Shown here: positions 23,953-38,428 of the stretch, in pieces
Position numbering within the stretch: the stretch's first letter is position 1
Layout of the letters: each line of letters starts with the position of its first letter
Assembly: GCF_034702125.1 (NCBI RefSeq)
Contig: NC_085868.1
Location: 43,024,047-43,088,046, forward strand
Direction: 5' to 3'
Source of the DNA: Engraulis encrasicolus
Lineage: Eukaryota; Chordata; Actinopteri; Clupeiformes; Engraulidae
Length of the DNA: 64,000 nt
The notes under the pieces: generated by a model
Database searches by the model: none
What the model saw: only the letters and a program-made list of their open reading frames with translations
Told to the model about the DNA's origin: nothing
Position numbers and translations under genes: made by a program

Positions 23953-24267
23953 TGGAGGAGTTAGGGCGTCAGACTTGCATCTCAGAGGTTGCCGGTTCGA
24001 CTCCCGACCCGCCAGGTTGGTGGGGGGAGTAATCAACCAGTGCTCTGCCCCATCCTCCTCCATGACTGAGGTACCCTGAGTATTGTACCGTCCCGCTGCA
24101 ATGCTCCCCATGGGGCGCCACTGAGGGCTGCTCCCTTGCACGGGTGAGGCATAAATACAATTTAGTTGTGTGCAATGTGCAGCGTGCACCTGTGTGCTGT
24201 GGAGTGCTGTGTCACAATGACAATGGGAGTTGGAGTTTCCCAATGGGCTTTCACTTTCACTTCACTC
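23953..24267 (+). mobile_element. tRNA-derived SINE family S1, copy 1
   Basis: TTAGGGCGTCAGACTTG stands in the A-box region, and GGTTCGACTCC is a perfect B box about 35 nt later. The body has CATCCTCCTCCATGACTGAG, a GGTACCCTGAG block, GGGCGCCA and TTGCACGGGTGAGGC, with the tail ending in repeated TTTCACTTCAC. Three other copies are at 29611, 36885 and 51170. It lies about 110 bp from candidate exon 1. Confidence 0.85.
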
Positions 24268-24397
24268 TCGCTATAGGCCTATAATATTTTACTGCTCAAC
24301 ACACATTTTGGAGTTGTGTATGTTTGTTGCCAACTTACCTGGAGGCTTACCTTACTTTCCTGGAGGCTAAAAACCTGCATTCTGTTCATAAATGACT

Positions 24398-24452
24398 AAA
24401 GTCCCTTTGGATAAAAAAGCGGCAGCTAAGTGTAATGTAAAGTTATGTAATT
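24398..24452 (+). mobile_element. SINE family S2 tail
   Basis: TAAAGTCCCTTTGGATAAAA then GCGGCAGCTAAGTGTAATGT, the shared 3' tail of fish SINEs. Confidence 0.55.
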
Positions 24453-24743
24453 CCTGCTCCAGGAGGCAGCATCAGAATGGGCATCTACGGCAACCTCAAA
24501 GCATCACACCTACGTCACAACAATGATCCTTTTTTTGGTTGTTCTGCTGTGATTCTGCCAGAGTGGTAGCCTGTGTTTACATGAGTTTGCATGGAGAGCT
24601 GGATGCCTTGCTAATGTGCTCGCTGTGCCCCAGATCCACACTGGGTATTCTGTATCACGGTCTCCATGGCAACGTGAAACTACCTGACAGTTCTGGAGCA
24701 AGCACGTATCTGGAATAACACCTAGAGAGGCATGTCTCATCCT
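24453..24743. other. Anonymous sequence
   Basis: No feature recognised. Confidence 0.35.
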
Positions 24744-25429
<686 letters not shown>

Positions 25430-25593
25430 GGGGGGGGAGATTATTTTTCAGGAAAGACAGTGGGGACTCACAGGAAACAATATGGGATTGAGATCTGGGA
25501 AAGGACCGGGAAATGACCCCGGCCGAGAATCTAACCCGGATCGCCCACGTAGCGGTCCAGTGCCCAGCCATTACAGCCACGGCTGCCGGGGCT
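25430..25593 (-). mobile_element. Another tRNA-derived SINE family
   Basis: On the minus strand: CAGCCGTGGCTGTAATGG as an A-box-like head, then GGGTTAGATTCTCGG as a degenerate B box, followed by GGGGTCATTTCCCGGTCC and a T/C-rich tail. This head-body order is familiar from teleost SINEs. A single copy in the window, unrelated in body to S1 and S2. Confidence 0.6.
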
Positions 25594-26443
25594 TGTATGA
25601 CATGATTACGCAAAATAGCTCAAATGACAAATGAGTTTACATATGGTGTCGTCTCTACATTAGAATTTAATAATGTTGAGTTGAGTGACTGATTTTATCT
25701 TGACACGTGCTTTCGTCTTAACATAAAATGAGAATGTGGACATGTTGCATAGTTATCTTGTCTATACAACACTGATCATTCATGCATTAGTCTGAATCCC
25801 AGACATGACTTACCAGGGACATGACCTGCCCATAGGACTGTCAGCCTATGTGGATCCAACATGCACATGCCATGACGTCTGAGAGTGCATGCATTTGCGT
25901 AATTCACAGCTATGCTCGATTTAGTCGATGTCCATTTCTCTCCCCCCATGACAGCATAATTGAAAGGTTTATTGCGATGAGGAGGAATAATGGCGGTAAA
26001 TGTGATAAGGGCTGCCCATTTGACATGAGATGCAAATCTGTGGGGAGACATAAACCCAAATAGGCAGTCTAGTCTTCCCCCAGATGCACCGTCAGTGCTG
26101 ACATTCTGAACGACCTGTGATCAATATTGTCATGTTATCTTGCATTACAAGATGAAGGAGTGTTTTGTATTATAAATGATAGCTTATGAAAGAGAACATC
26201 TTCAACATCGTTTTCACATGCTTGTCCCTGATGTTTGCATGATTATGTAGCCTACTTCCTTGTTATATTGATTAGAGTATTGTGGAAACACAGATGGGAT
26301 GAGTAGGATAGATATCTTTCAGGTTTCAATGAGCGTCAGTTTGAGTTTCTGGACATACAGGAACTGTGCGGTGAAAAAGTAAATAAATAATAATAAAAAA
26401 GACTCCATAAAAATGTTGCTGTGTATCTCCAGGGACTTCAGGG
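25594..26443. other. Anonymous sequence
   Basis: No exon or repeat recognised. Confidence 0.35.
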
Positions 26444-27348
<905 letters not shown>

Positions 27349-27869
27349 ATCTCCCTCCTGTGCGCCTGAATTGTCTCTCTCTCTCTCTCTTTTTCTTGCC
27401 TTTACTCTTTTTTCTTACCTTCTACTTACTCTACACAATATATCAACCCTCAACCAACTGTAATTATGATGCAAGGCAGATATTAAAGGCCTTTGAACTG
27501 GGCCCCTCCTCCAAGGCGTAGAGAGAAAGCACTGATATTCTCGCCATTAATTATGCCATTCTGGAGTGTCATCAAAGAGAATGCAATATGTTAAGACATT
27601 GTGTTCCCCCAGCAAGGATCCTGGCTTCTGACGCTTGTTCACTTGACCTCATCAAAGTATATACTGTATGAATAGGCAAGCCAACAGATGCAATAAAACA
27701 CCATGTAATAAATACAATCAAAAGCAGTGTAAATAAAAAAGCTACGCAAACAAACACATAGACAACTATGTGAAAATCATTTGTAGAGACATCATGATCC
27801 AAGGACAACATGGCCATTTGATCTTCAAAGGTCAGTTTCATTAGGTGCACTGCCTGCCCATCTCACTCT

Positions 27870-27870
<1 letters not shown>
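27349..27870. other. Anonymous sequence
   Basis: Short CT-rich start; no gene recognised. Confidence 0.35.
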
Positions 27871-27955
<85 letters not shown>

Positions 27956-27958
27956 TCT
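27871..27958. repeat. (CT)n microsatellite
   Basis: About 44 CT units with one GT interruption. It ends in CTCTAG, which mimics a splice acceptor; no open exon of convincing length follows. Confidence 0.95.
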
Positions 27959-28265
27959 AGCTTTATGGAAGATGCCACTACCTCTCAGTTGACTATAGTG
28001 CCAGTTTTTTTCTGAAAAGTTTACCTCCAGAGCTACAACTTCTGTACAAAACAGGACATCTGGTGTACCTCACCACCCAACTCCAACGCTAAAGCTGCCT
28101 GTTGATATGAACGTACTGCTATAGCTTCCAGTCTCTCATATCAACACCACAATCATTCACCAACTTTTCAGAGGACAGAAGACGACTCACAGAATCATCC
28201 TTGACAAGAAGAGGAAGAGAAACTTCCCCTAGTCAGCAAGTTTAAAATCCCTGTTGCTGCAGTAG
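27959..28265. other. Anonymous sequence
   Basis: No feature recognised. Confidence 0.35.
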
Positions 28266-28473
28266 GGGTGGACAGGCCATCTGGTATAGCGGGCATTTCC
28301 CGGTGGGCCCCACACCCTTGAGGGCCGCTATTTTTTAACTTTTTTTTTCTTTTCTGAAAATAGGGGCCCACAAGGGTGTGGGGCCCACCGGTGAGTCAGT
28401 TCTGTGTCACTAATTATGAGGGGGCCCTTTCAGCCAAAAATGCCAGGGCCCTATTTCTCCCCCAGTCCAGCCG
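28266..28473. mobile_element. GGGCCC fold-back family C, copy 1
   Basis: GGCCATCTGGTATAGCGGGC, then CCGGTGGGCCCCACACCCTT, an A/T-rich centre, then the inverted GGGGCCCACAAGGGTGTGGG and a unique right flank (GTGAGTCAGTTCTG, GGGGGCCC). Related copies are at 38429, 41444, 51779 and 60781. No ORF. Confidence 0.8.
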
Positions 28474-28642
28474 TTGCTGCACTACACTCTGATGGGTGCA
28501 GTCATGCCTAGAGCTACTGTATGCTGAAGAGCTGGTAGGAGCAGCAGGAAAGGAGGTTGTCTTTGAGGAATAGCTGAAAGGCTGAATCTGAAATGTTTAA
28601 CAGACAGATGACCCCCTTGGGCAACTGTAGTGTCCTTTTTTT

Positions 28643-28644
<2 letters not shown>

Positions 28645-28713
<69 letters not shown>
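28645..28713. repeat. (CT)n microsatellite
   Basis: About 34 CT units with one TTT interruption. Confidence 0.95.
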
Positions 28714-29365
28714 GAGTGTGAAACCTGTTCTCTGTTGTGCCCCATCGACCTGCAAAGTCAGATGTTGAGCTGTGCAAATAAAACAAAGAAAAAAATTACC
28801 CGATCACTGAATTTTGGACAAGAACAAGCAAGTGTTCCAAGTGTTTCCAAAATGCAAGTGGATCAAGAGCCCTTGAGGAAATTCAAAGCTGTGTATGCTT
28901 CTGGTCTGTTTTCATGTTTTTCACGCGATGTTTTCCATGTTTCAGCATTTGTAAAATTGAACCTAATAAATAATTAGTGGATATTTTTACTTAGTCATTC
29001 AACTGATGTATGACTATGAAACTCTTTCATAATACTAAATACTAAACTTATTTTATTTACTAGAATCGTATTTACAAGACTCTGCCCTGGTTGTCTCAGA
29101 AATGAGCACACTTTTTGGCAATTTAATTTATTCAAACCACATCTTTTCTCAACTCACCATTTTCTGAAGACGAAGTCCCCTCTTTTCATGTAGTTTTTGA
29201 CACTCTAAATGTATCAACTAAATATTTTTTTTAAATCTGATGTAAATTATTTATTTCATCTTTATGTGTGAGTCCACTAGCTTGGTGAAAACTTTGGGTA
29301 AATGAATGGAGTCCTCTCCTCTTTCACAACCTGGTTGAAATTACTTAGTCTCTATAATGATTATG
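28714..29365. other. Anonymous sequence
   Basis: No gene or repeat recognised. Confidence 0.35.
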
Positions 29366-29516
29366 GCATTACATTACATTACACGTTTCAGACTATTTTA
29401 TCTAAAGCAGTCTAAAGTTACTACAGGCTGTTCAATATTGCTGGCCAGGTGGGATTCGATCGTGAAACGGACCAATCCAAAGACCACCTTTTTAACTATT
29501 AGGCCACAGCTGTCCC
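29366..29516 (-). mobile_element. SINE family S2, shortened copy
   Basis: The plus strand begins with the tail (CATTACATTACACGTTTCAG) and ends with the inverted tRNA head: B box reads GATCGAATCCC and A-box region TGGCCTAATAGTTAAAAAGG on the minus strand. The middle of the body is deleted relative to 14222 plus 15441. Confidence 0.65.
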
Positions 29517-29610
29517 TGGGTAACACAGGCGGGGAGTCAATGGCTACATTTACATGATGTTTTTAATTCCAAATTAATAATTCCGAATTAAATAGTTCCG
29601 CCGAGTTCCC

Positions 29611-29770
29611 TTAGATCTTTCAGTGCCATTTGGGGCTGCCCCCTTGCACGGGTGAGGCATAAATGCCATTTCGTATTGTGCATTGTGTAGTGAACACTTT
29701 TGTGCTGTGGAGTGCTGTGTCACAATGACAATGGGAGTTGGAGTTTCTCAGCTGGGCTTTCACTAACACT
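29611..29770 (+). mobile_element. SINE family S1, 3' half
   Basis: From GGGGCTGCCCCCTTGCACGG through GTGAGGCATAAATG, GTGCTGTGGAGTGCTG and GACAATGGGAGTTGGAG to GGGCTTTCAC. The tRNA half is absent: a 5'-truncated copy, as usual for LINE-mobilised elements. Confidence 0.8.
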
Positions 29771-30588
<818 letters not shown>

Positions 30589-30743
30589 GGTGTCGACAGG
30601 GGGTGACAAAGGGGACAGTTGTCCCGAGCCCAAGGAGAGAGAGGGCCCAGAATTGGTTCCTCATTACATTGCATCTATTGGGCAGAGGGAGCGCTTTCAG
30701 AGGACTTTGTCCCGGGCCTGGCCAAAGCTGTCAGCGGCCCTGC
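30589..30743. repeat. Dispersed repeat family B, opposite orientation
   Basis: GACAGTTGTCCCGAGCCCAA, GGGCCCAGAATTGG, then GACTTTGTCCCGGGCCTGGC and AAAGCTGTCAGCGGCCC: the reverse order of 1946-2093. Confidence 0.75.
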
Positions 30744-30785
30744 TAATACGTTGTGTTGCCGCTCACCGTATAGTATGTAGGCTAC

Positions 30786-30786
<1 letters not shown>

Positions 30787-30878
<92 letters not shown>
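30787..30878. repeat. (GT)n microsatellite
   Basis: About 46 GT units. Confidence 0.97.
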
Positions 30879-30879
<1 letters not shown>

Positions 30880-32143
30880 ATGGCCGTAGCCAGTCATGTG
30901 AAGTAGGCGAGGTCCATGATGCGCGCGCAAAATTTTATTATTAATATAAAATATAAATTAAAAATGAATTCATAAAATAAATAAATATAGGCTACACAGG
31001 CCTATATATAGGGCCCTCCTCTATGAATGTATAGGCCTAATGTGAAATAGTAAGTATGTAGACATGTATAATAATAAATATTTTTCTCCCAATGAAATTA
31101 CACTTCAGCTTTTTTCCTCCAAAGATACAATGATAGCTATCTCTGTAGTGCAAACCACCTAGAGTAAACTACCTGGAGTAAACTTTTTTCTTCCTAGAGT
31201 CGCATCAAACGTTTTGTTTTTATTTAGTTGTTATAGTTCTTCACAAGCGCAGAAGACAAAAGTATATCAACGAGAAAGAAAAGTAGCCTATCCTCCGCGC
31301 TCCTGAGCCATCTGATGCGTCACGGCTATGCAGACACAGTAGTCACGGGAGCCTCTTCAGGTGTGGATATTTTACTGCGATTGACTCTGACGAAGACGTG
31401 GCAACGTCGATAGTCTTAGCACTTGTCCAAATTAACAGGAAAATATCCACACCTGAAGATGTTCCGATGACCTCCTCTGTCAGTGTTTATCACATGCTTT
31501 CCAATTTACAATCAATTACCTTTCACAGATATCCTGCTTTTACCTTTATGCAGCAGCTGATGCAGCAGCTGGCCTTCTTAAAATATTGACTCAAATGGCT
31601 TTTTAAGACACCATAGCCTACTTGTTACGCATGAGCTTTATGTAGGCTATACAACGGTTGGCTTTCTGTTAGCGGAGATCTCACCTAGCGCGGGCTTTCT
31701 GATAGCGGAGATCTCACCAAGCGCGTGCTTAATGGGCGCGTTCGTGACGGCACATTACTGCGCAGGCTGCACACGCACACTTGGTCATTTCAATGCATTT
31801 TTCCAACCAGAAAGCATGGTAATTTTGCTTTGCGCAATGCTCTGTCACGAACGCGACCAAACACTTGCGATGTCGGCTGAGTTGCGTTCTCTCCCACGAG
31901 TCGCACCACTTGCGATATTAATCAATCTTGTTTACTCTCAAAAACAGAACACAAAGGTAAAACTAGAACACATAGCACATGGATGTTAACCACAGTTTGC
32001 AAAGGACGCTTCACAAAGGTTTATAGATGTTTTTGTGTGTTTCAGTTGGTCATATTTGCCGTTAAAATAATAATAATAAAAAAAAACCTCTCACGATAGG
32101 CGAGGTCCGGACCTCGCTAGCCTCAAATGTAACTATGGCCATG
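30879..32143. mobile_element. ~1.26-kb TIR-like element
   Basis: The ends are inverted (CATGGCCGTAG at 30879 and CTATGGCCATG ending at 32143), with GCGAGGTCC near each end. An inner inverted pair (CTTCAGGTGTGGATATTTT and its complement) spans about 31355-31457. No transposase frame; a non-autonomous element is inferred. It lies between two GT arrays. Confidence 0.55.
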
Positions 32144-32191
32144 TGTGTGTGTAACGTGTGTGCAACGTGTGTGAATGAGAGTGTGAATGAA

Positions 32192-32310
<119 letters not shown>

Positions 32311-32571
32311 TTAAATGTGAATGTTTGGTCTGGCCTCGATCAATGACACATCTAGAGATTGTTGATGGGAACAACTTGTTGTTTTTCAAACGGTGTCTGT
32401 GACTATTGGCTTTGTCGTCACTTCCTCAAAATCCTGTCTGCTTTGCATCCAAAGATTCAAAGCAAATCAAAACAAATCTCCTGCGTTGTGATTGGTCTGC
32501 CAGATTCAGTGCATTGGGGTATGGTCCGAGGCTAGAACCACTCGCAGGCAAAAATAATGTTGGCCGCTGGC
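32311..32571. other. Anonymous sequence
   Basis: No feature recognised. Confidence 0.35.
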
Positions 32572-32729
32572 AGGTGGTGCTAGTTTACAAGGCTTGGAAG
32601 TCCAATCAATATTGGCTTGCAGCTGAGGAGGCATGGGCTTTACTGTAAAGTACTCTTCCAAAAAAAAACCTTAATCAGAACTAAGTTAAATTCATGCTCT
32701 TTGTCATCATCCGGAACAGCTCATCTCTC

Positions 32730-32780
<51 letters not shown>

Positions 32781-32781
32781 G

Positions 32782-32847
<66 letters not shown>

Positions 32848-33217
32848 CCTCCACAGATTTTTCTTTTTGACATTTACAGTACACCAAAAAAGAGAATCTA
32901 CAGCCTATCCTCTTATTATTACCATATTCATACCAAATCTGCTCTTCTTTCTTCTGCCTCTTTGCCTCATTGAAAGTACTTGGGTCAGGATGCCTTAACT
33001 TATTTAATCCTTACCCTTTCATGAGGGCAAGAAAGAAAAGGCTATTATTTTGTCACACACTCTCTGCAATCAATACAATCCCCGCTTTCAGGGCAAAAAA
33101 AGGATTGGTCATGGCGATAAGGCCTTCAGACTTGGGGCCAGTGCCAGAGGAATGGGTGGTGTGTGGCTCGGGGAGGAGGATTGCAGATGGACTGTAAAAT
33201 TGATGTTCCTTTGGTTG
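32572..33217. repeat. Imperfect tandem duplication, unit 1
   Basis: In order: GCTAGTTTACAAGGC, CAATATTGGCTTGCA, TTTGTCATCATCCGGAACAG, a (CT)n array ending in CACAG, TTGACATTTACAGTACACCA, TGAAAGTACTTGGGTCAGGA, TTTCATGAGGGCAAGAAAGA, AAGGATTGGTCATG, AAATTGATGTTCCTTTG. The same order repeats in unit 2. No frame is conserved between the units. Confidence 0.85.
32724..32850. repeat. (CT)n microsatellite inside unit 1
   Basis: About 60 units with GT interruptions. Confidence 0.95.
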
Positions 33218-33339
33218 GAGGGGGCTAGTTTACTACGCTAGGAAGTCCAACCAATATTGGCTTGCATCTGAAAGAGGCATGAGATTTACAGTAAAGTACT
33301 TCCAAAAAAAAACCAAAAACCTTTATCAGACCAGTAGCC

Positions 33340-33520
33340 CCTTAATGCATGCCGTACCATCTGAGGCACGCTGTAGTCATTGAAAGTTTAATTACCATAG
33401 AACTACTCTACTATGACGCAGCACAGTAAAGCATTTAGTAGCCTTTAGTAAAGCATTACGATTTGGTCATTGCCATTCTGGTAACAACAAATGTATAACG
33501 CCGTGTTTTAACGGGTTAAA
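33340..33520. mobile_element. Dispersed element family D, copy 2
   Basis: Begins TAGCCCCTTAATGCATGCCG and ends GTGTTTTAACGGGTTA. It is absent from the corresponding place in unit 1 (near 32685), which supplies a natural empty site and supports its being a mobile insertion. Confidence 0.75.
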
Positions 33521-33560
33521 TTCACACGCTTTGTCATCATCCGGAACAGCTTGTGTATGC

Positions 33561-33586
33561 TCTCTCTCTCTCTCTCTCTCTCTCTC
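33561..33586. repeat. (CT)n microsatellite inside unit 2
   Basis: 13 CT units, followed by CGCCACAG; far shorter than its partner in unit 1. Confidence 0.93.
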
Positions 33587-34140
33587 GCCACAGGTTTTTC
33601 TTGTTGACATTTACAATACACCAAAAAAGAGGCTTATCCTCCTAACATAACCAAATCTGCTCTTCTTTCTTCTACCTCTTTGCCTCATTGAAAGTACTTG
33701 GGTCAGGATGCCTCAACCAAGTTCATCCCTACTACCACGGTCTGCAGCCATAGGCTTTCTTTTGACATTTACATCAAAGAGGAGATTCTCCGGCCTATGT
33801 TCATTACTGTAAGTACCCCTGATCAAACCAAATCCCCTCTTTCCTCTAGCCCTTTCAGAATCATTGAAAGCACTTGGGTCAGGATGCCTTAAATTTATAA
33901 GGGGGTGGGCTGGTGGGCCGACTGTTCAGCTTAAGCCACCATTTCATGAGGGCAAGAAAGAAAAGACTATTATTTTGTCACACACCCGGGGCAATCAATA
34001 CAATCCCTGCTTTCAGAGGCAAAAAAGGATTGGTCATGTTGATAAGGCCTTCAGACTTGGTGGGAGCGGAAGAGGAAGGGGTGGTGTGTGGCTTGGATGG
34101 GAGGATTGCAGATGGGACTGTAAAATTGATGTTCCTTTGA

Positions 34141-34612
34141 ATCACACTTTTTCTGCTGAGCAATGGTAAGCTTATAGGTGGCTTTGCCTGGGGAGGAGGG
34201 TGAGTGGGTGTGTATCAGTCCATCCTAAAATACGAAAGGAGAGCACAGCTTTCACCCCACATGCTACTGTATGCCACATCAGGACTGATTGTTTTGCCAG
34301 AGCTTATTGTTGTTCCAGAGTTGTAAGTTACTGGAAGGTGGTACTTGTTGACCATGTCGTGTTTGGAGCAACAAACAGATGGCACAAAGGATGGAGTTCA
34401 CACAAAGTAATGAAAGGTTAAGTATTTTTTAAACTCTTCTTCTTTTTCTCTCTGCATCTTTCCTTCATGAATGTGTGGCAATGTGTGGCAATGTATTACA
34501 CCGCTGACTTTTATTGTGCATCAGCTAAACGCCTGAGGGAATATTGAAGTGGTTTGTAAGTGAGTGCCATACAGAGATACAGCCAGCCATCATATCGCCC
34601 CTATCTGCTGCG
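34141..34612. other. Anonymous sequence
   Basis: Follows the tandem duplication; no gene recognised. Confidence 0.35.
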
Positions 34613-34682
34613 GTGTGTGTGTGTGTGTGCATGCGTGCGTGCATGCGTGCGTGCGCAAGTGTGTATGTTTGTGTGTGTGTGT

Positions 34683-34754
<72 letters not shown>
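34613..34754. repeat. (GT)n/(GCGT)n-(GA)n compound microsatellite
   Basis: Interrupted GT and GCGT units followed by about 20 GA units. Confidence 0.95.
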
Positions 34755-34756
<2 letters not shown>

Positions 34757-34857
34757 CATCTTAAAATCAGGTATAAATCAGTCTGAAGCCCTCAAAAAAA
34801 ACTCTTGATAAACAGCTATCATAAAAAAACAACACAGCATTGGGTGATACCCCCTTA

Positions 34858-35521
<664 letters not shown>

Positions 35522-35714
35522 TTGGTATCCAGGCTCTAAATTAACTTTTGTTATCACCAGCCAACATGGCTGGTAGATGTTAATCTTACCAGCCAAACAC
35601 ATACTCACTAATGGGTCAAAGTGGCTGGTAAGTTGGTCTTTTCTACCAGCCAATCTGAAGTTTCACCAGCATTTGGCCGGTTGGCTGGTGTTAATTTAGA
35701 GCCCTGTTGGTATC
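35522..35714. mobile_element. hAT-type MITE with 8-bp TSD
   Basis: The 177-bp element 35530-35706 starts CAGGCTCTAAATTAAC and ends GTTAATTTAGAGCCCTG. It is flanked by the 8-bp direct repeat TTGGTATC (35522-35529 and 35707-35714). CAGGG-like termini and 8-bp TSDs are typical of hAT elements. Internal repeated CCAGCC/GGCTGG motifs; no ORF. Confidence 0.9.
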
Positions 35715-35859
35715 CATAGATAAACGGGTTGCAGTTACACTTACTGTACACTGGTTAGGCCTACACTATTTTAAGACTTACAATTGTACTTGGGCCAAAG
35801 TAAAATAAACAAGTATACAATAACAAATGTACGGTATATCCCATGATGAAGGTGTTAAT
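35715..35859. other. Anonymous sequence
   Basis: No feature recognised. Confidence 0.35.
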
Positions 35860-35946
35860 TACATTTCACTTAGATGACGCTTTAATTTATTCAAAGCGAC
35901 TTACAGTTAATATTTTTCAGGGTATTGGTATTAGGCCACGGCTGCC
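35860..35946 (-). mobile_element. SINE family S2 fragment
   Basis: ATGACGCTTTAATTTATTCA, AAGCGACTTACAG, GGGTATTGGTATTAGGCCAC: tail joined almost directly to the tRNA-head end by an internal deletion. Confidence 0.6.
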
Positions 35947-36884
35947 CAATGACACATGACACTCTGCTTTGGCCTTACACTTTGATCACATTAGCTGAAT
36001 GATCCAAACTGAGTTAGGAGGAATCTCAGTTCAGCATGGGCTCTGGTGATAAAACTGCAGACTATTTGTGACTTTTTTCAGTGTGTGGCTCACAAAGGCC
36101 AGAAACACCTCTGCTTCGTTTTGTTTTATAGCCTTATTCCCTCACAAGCCGGGAATCATGGACATGCCCAGGCAACAGAGATATCTTTTGGTTCATGAAC
36201 TAGGGAAAAAAAATCTTTAAAGTGAGATAGACAGAGATTTCTAAAATAACGCAGATCATTGGATAGTTAAGACAATGGAAACTGTGAAGTGTTTCAATCG
36301 ATTGACTTTTTTGACGTGGTACATCTGTCAAAAATAAAGTGGTCTCAGTAAATACCTGCAAGCAGTAATTGCTTTTGAGATGATTTGAACATTTTTTATT
36401 AGACCAGTCTAAACGGTGCCCGAGGGACAGAACAGAATGCTGTTTTTTCCCAATGAAAAGGACCACTATTGATCCTTACCCTACCCACCGAATGAAGCCC
36501 AGGATATGATTTTAGAAACAAAAAAATCATGATTTGTTCAAATAATAGGTTGCACATATTGGTTTTATGTCATCCAGACTGAACCAACCCACTCTTAAAT
36601 AAAAAGATGTAGTCATGGGCATGGTCGTAACTACCATTGAGGACACAGAGGTCATTTCCTCTGTATTTTTTTTAGAAATGTAAAATTTATCTATGATGAA
36701 AATCAATCTATGATCAGCAATGGTAAATTCAGTCTGTATACCCCACCCCCAGTTATCCTCAAGGCAGTAATTAATGACAAAGAACTTAAGAATTTGACTG
36801 AAGAGTTTGAAGCATTGTAAATGTACAGCATGCAGTAGAGCGCGCATTTCACCTCAGTATTTGACAATGTCTTTTTACGGTCCT
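35947..36884. other. Anonymous AT-rich sequence
   Basis: No exon. GTAACTACCATTGAGG near 36627 resembles a dispersed fish repeat, but no second copy is present here. Confidence 0.35.
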
Positions 36885-37203
36885 CGTCAGGGGTAAGTGG
36901 TTAGGGCGTGAGACTTGTAGCCCAAAGGTTGCTGGTTTGATCCCGACCCGCCAGGTTGGTGGGGTGAGTAATTAACCAATGCTTTCCCCCATCCTCCTCC
37001 ATGACTTAGGTACCCTGAGCATGGTACCGTCCCGCTGCACTGCTCCCTTTTGGGCGCCATTGGGGGCTGCCCTCTTGCACAGGTGAGGCATAAATGCAAT
37101 GTTGTTGTGTGCAGTGTGCACTTGTGTGCTGCGGAATGCTGTGCCACAATGACAATGGGAGTTGGAGTTTAGCAGTTCAGCTTCTACTTTCACTTCACTT
37201 CAC
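36885..37203 (+). mobile_element. SINE family S1, copy
   Basis: Full-length: AGGGGTAAGTGGTTAGGGCG head, B box GGTTTGATCCC, body as in 23953-24267, tail of repeated CTTCACTTCAC. Confidence 0.85.
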
Positions 37204-38143
37204 TGAAGTGCATTCAACATCAGAGACCTACCCCCGCACTTTCTCTTAGGGAGGTAAACTGCACTTGATTGAACCCCCACTGGTGCATTTCTCAAAGCCA
37301 TAGTTGCTAACTATGTTAGCTATTTTGTTGTTTTCAATGCAATTTCCCTTTGGCAACTACTCAAGTTGCTAACTGGCTAACAACTGCGCTTTCGAGAAAC
37401 GCATTTGATTGAACCCCTATTTTTCTCTGGTTCAAGATGTCGCCATGTTGGAAGGCATCTTGAAAAGGGGAGGGTTGATCATGCCTAATTAGGCTCCTTG
37501 ATAGGGAAGATAAAGGGCTAACTGGCTGCTGCCAAAGCGTTAGGTTTCAAACATGGAGGTAGTATAAGAACTGGAGAGAGTGAATAAGTCCCGCCTCCAG
37601 TCATTTCAATGGGAAATGCTAGGCTAGTGAATTCAGCCAAAATTGAACGGTTTTACAGCTTCCAAAATGGAGTTATTTCCGCCGACAGTTTACTAGTTTT
37701 ATCCAATGACGTGCCACCTTACGGACTGACATACGGTCGACCAGAAAGCTGATGCGTGGAGGTGCCCAACCACAGACCTGTAAAGGTCTGTGCGTCCAAC
37801 ACTAAACTCGCGTACCCACCAATCATCATTGAGCGAAGTGGATGTCGGAAATGCGAAAATGGCAAATTGCTAATCGGCGAAGCTAACCAGCCAAATCCTT
37901 CCCCCCTGGTTTCAAACACAGGTGTGCGTTGAAGTGCCAGAGGTCAGTGTCACCACTCCAGCTAGTAATCAGACCCGATTGTACCACCTGAACGACATCT
38001 GACAGCAGCTTAACCACAGGAATCTCTCAACACATGCATTCTCATTTCCCCAATTCTTTCCCCTCTTTAACTGTTGCTCTTTCCTCAGTTTACCCGCCAA
38101 TCCTTCTTCCTTAGGTTTCTGTTCCTCTTTTAGCCCCATCAGC
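37204..38143. other. Anonymous sequence
   Basis: No gene recognised. The 37560-37910 part resembles the style of other fish TIR repeats (AAGTCCCGCCTCCAGTCATT) but lacks a paired end. Confidence 0.35.
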
Positions 38144-38179
38144 CTGTCTGTCTGTCTGTCTGTCTGTCTCTGTCTGTCT
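38144..38179. repeat. (CTGT)n microsatellite
   Basis: About eight CTGT units with one interruption. Confidence 0.9.
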
Positions 38180-38428
38180 ATACTCCACTCTGCTACAATG
38201 TCAACTGTGCTGTCTCTGGTACTGGGACAGAAGCTATAATAGAACTTTTACGACAGAGGCACCACAAGAGCCATCAAAAAGCAGTGCCACATCTCCACGC
38301 TACTCAGGTTTATTCTACAACATAAAAATAAGGTTTCTCCTAAGGTTTCTCCACCAACCATCTCAACTTTCAAACACCTCTCATCTTGGTAGACTACAGC
38401 TCTGAGCCATAATAAGGGCCCTGTAGAC

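Larger units (their letters stand above)
33218..34140. repeat. Imperfect tandem duplication, unit 2
   Basis: Same landmarks as unit 1, longer because of an inserted family D element (33340-33520) and an extra partial repeat of the TTGGGTCAGGATGCCT block (33687-33860). The final 200 bp are roughly 90% identical to unit 1 by eye. Confidence 0.85.

Noticed and set aside
23953..24020. tRNA gene from the perfect B box GGTTCGACTCC
   Set aside because: It is the head of SINE family S1, repeated at 36885 and 51170 with the same 3' body.
27959..28250. Exon after the (CT)n array ending CTCTAG
   Set aside because: CT arrays mimic acceptors; no long open frame or donor pattern follows.
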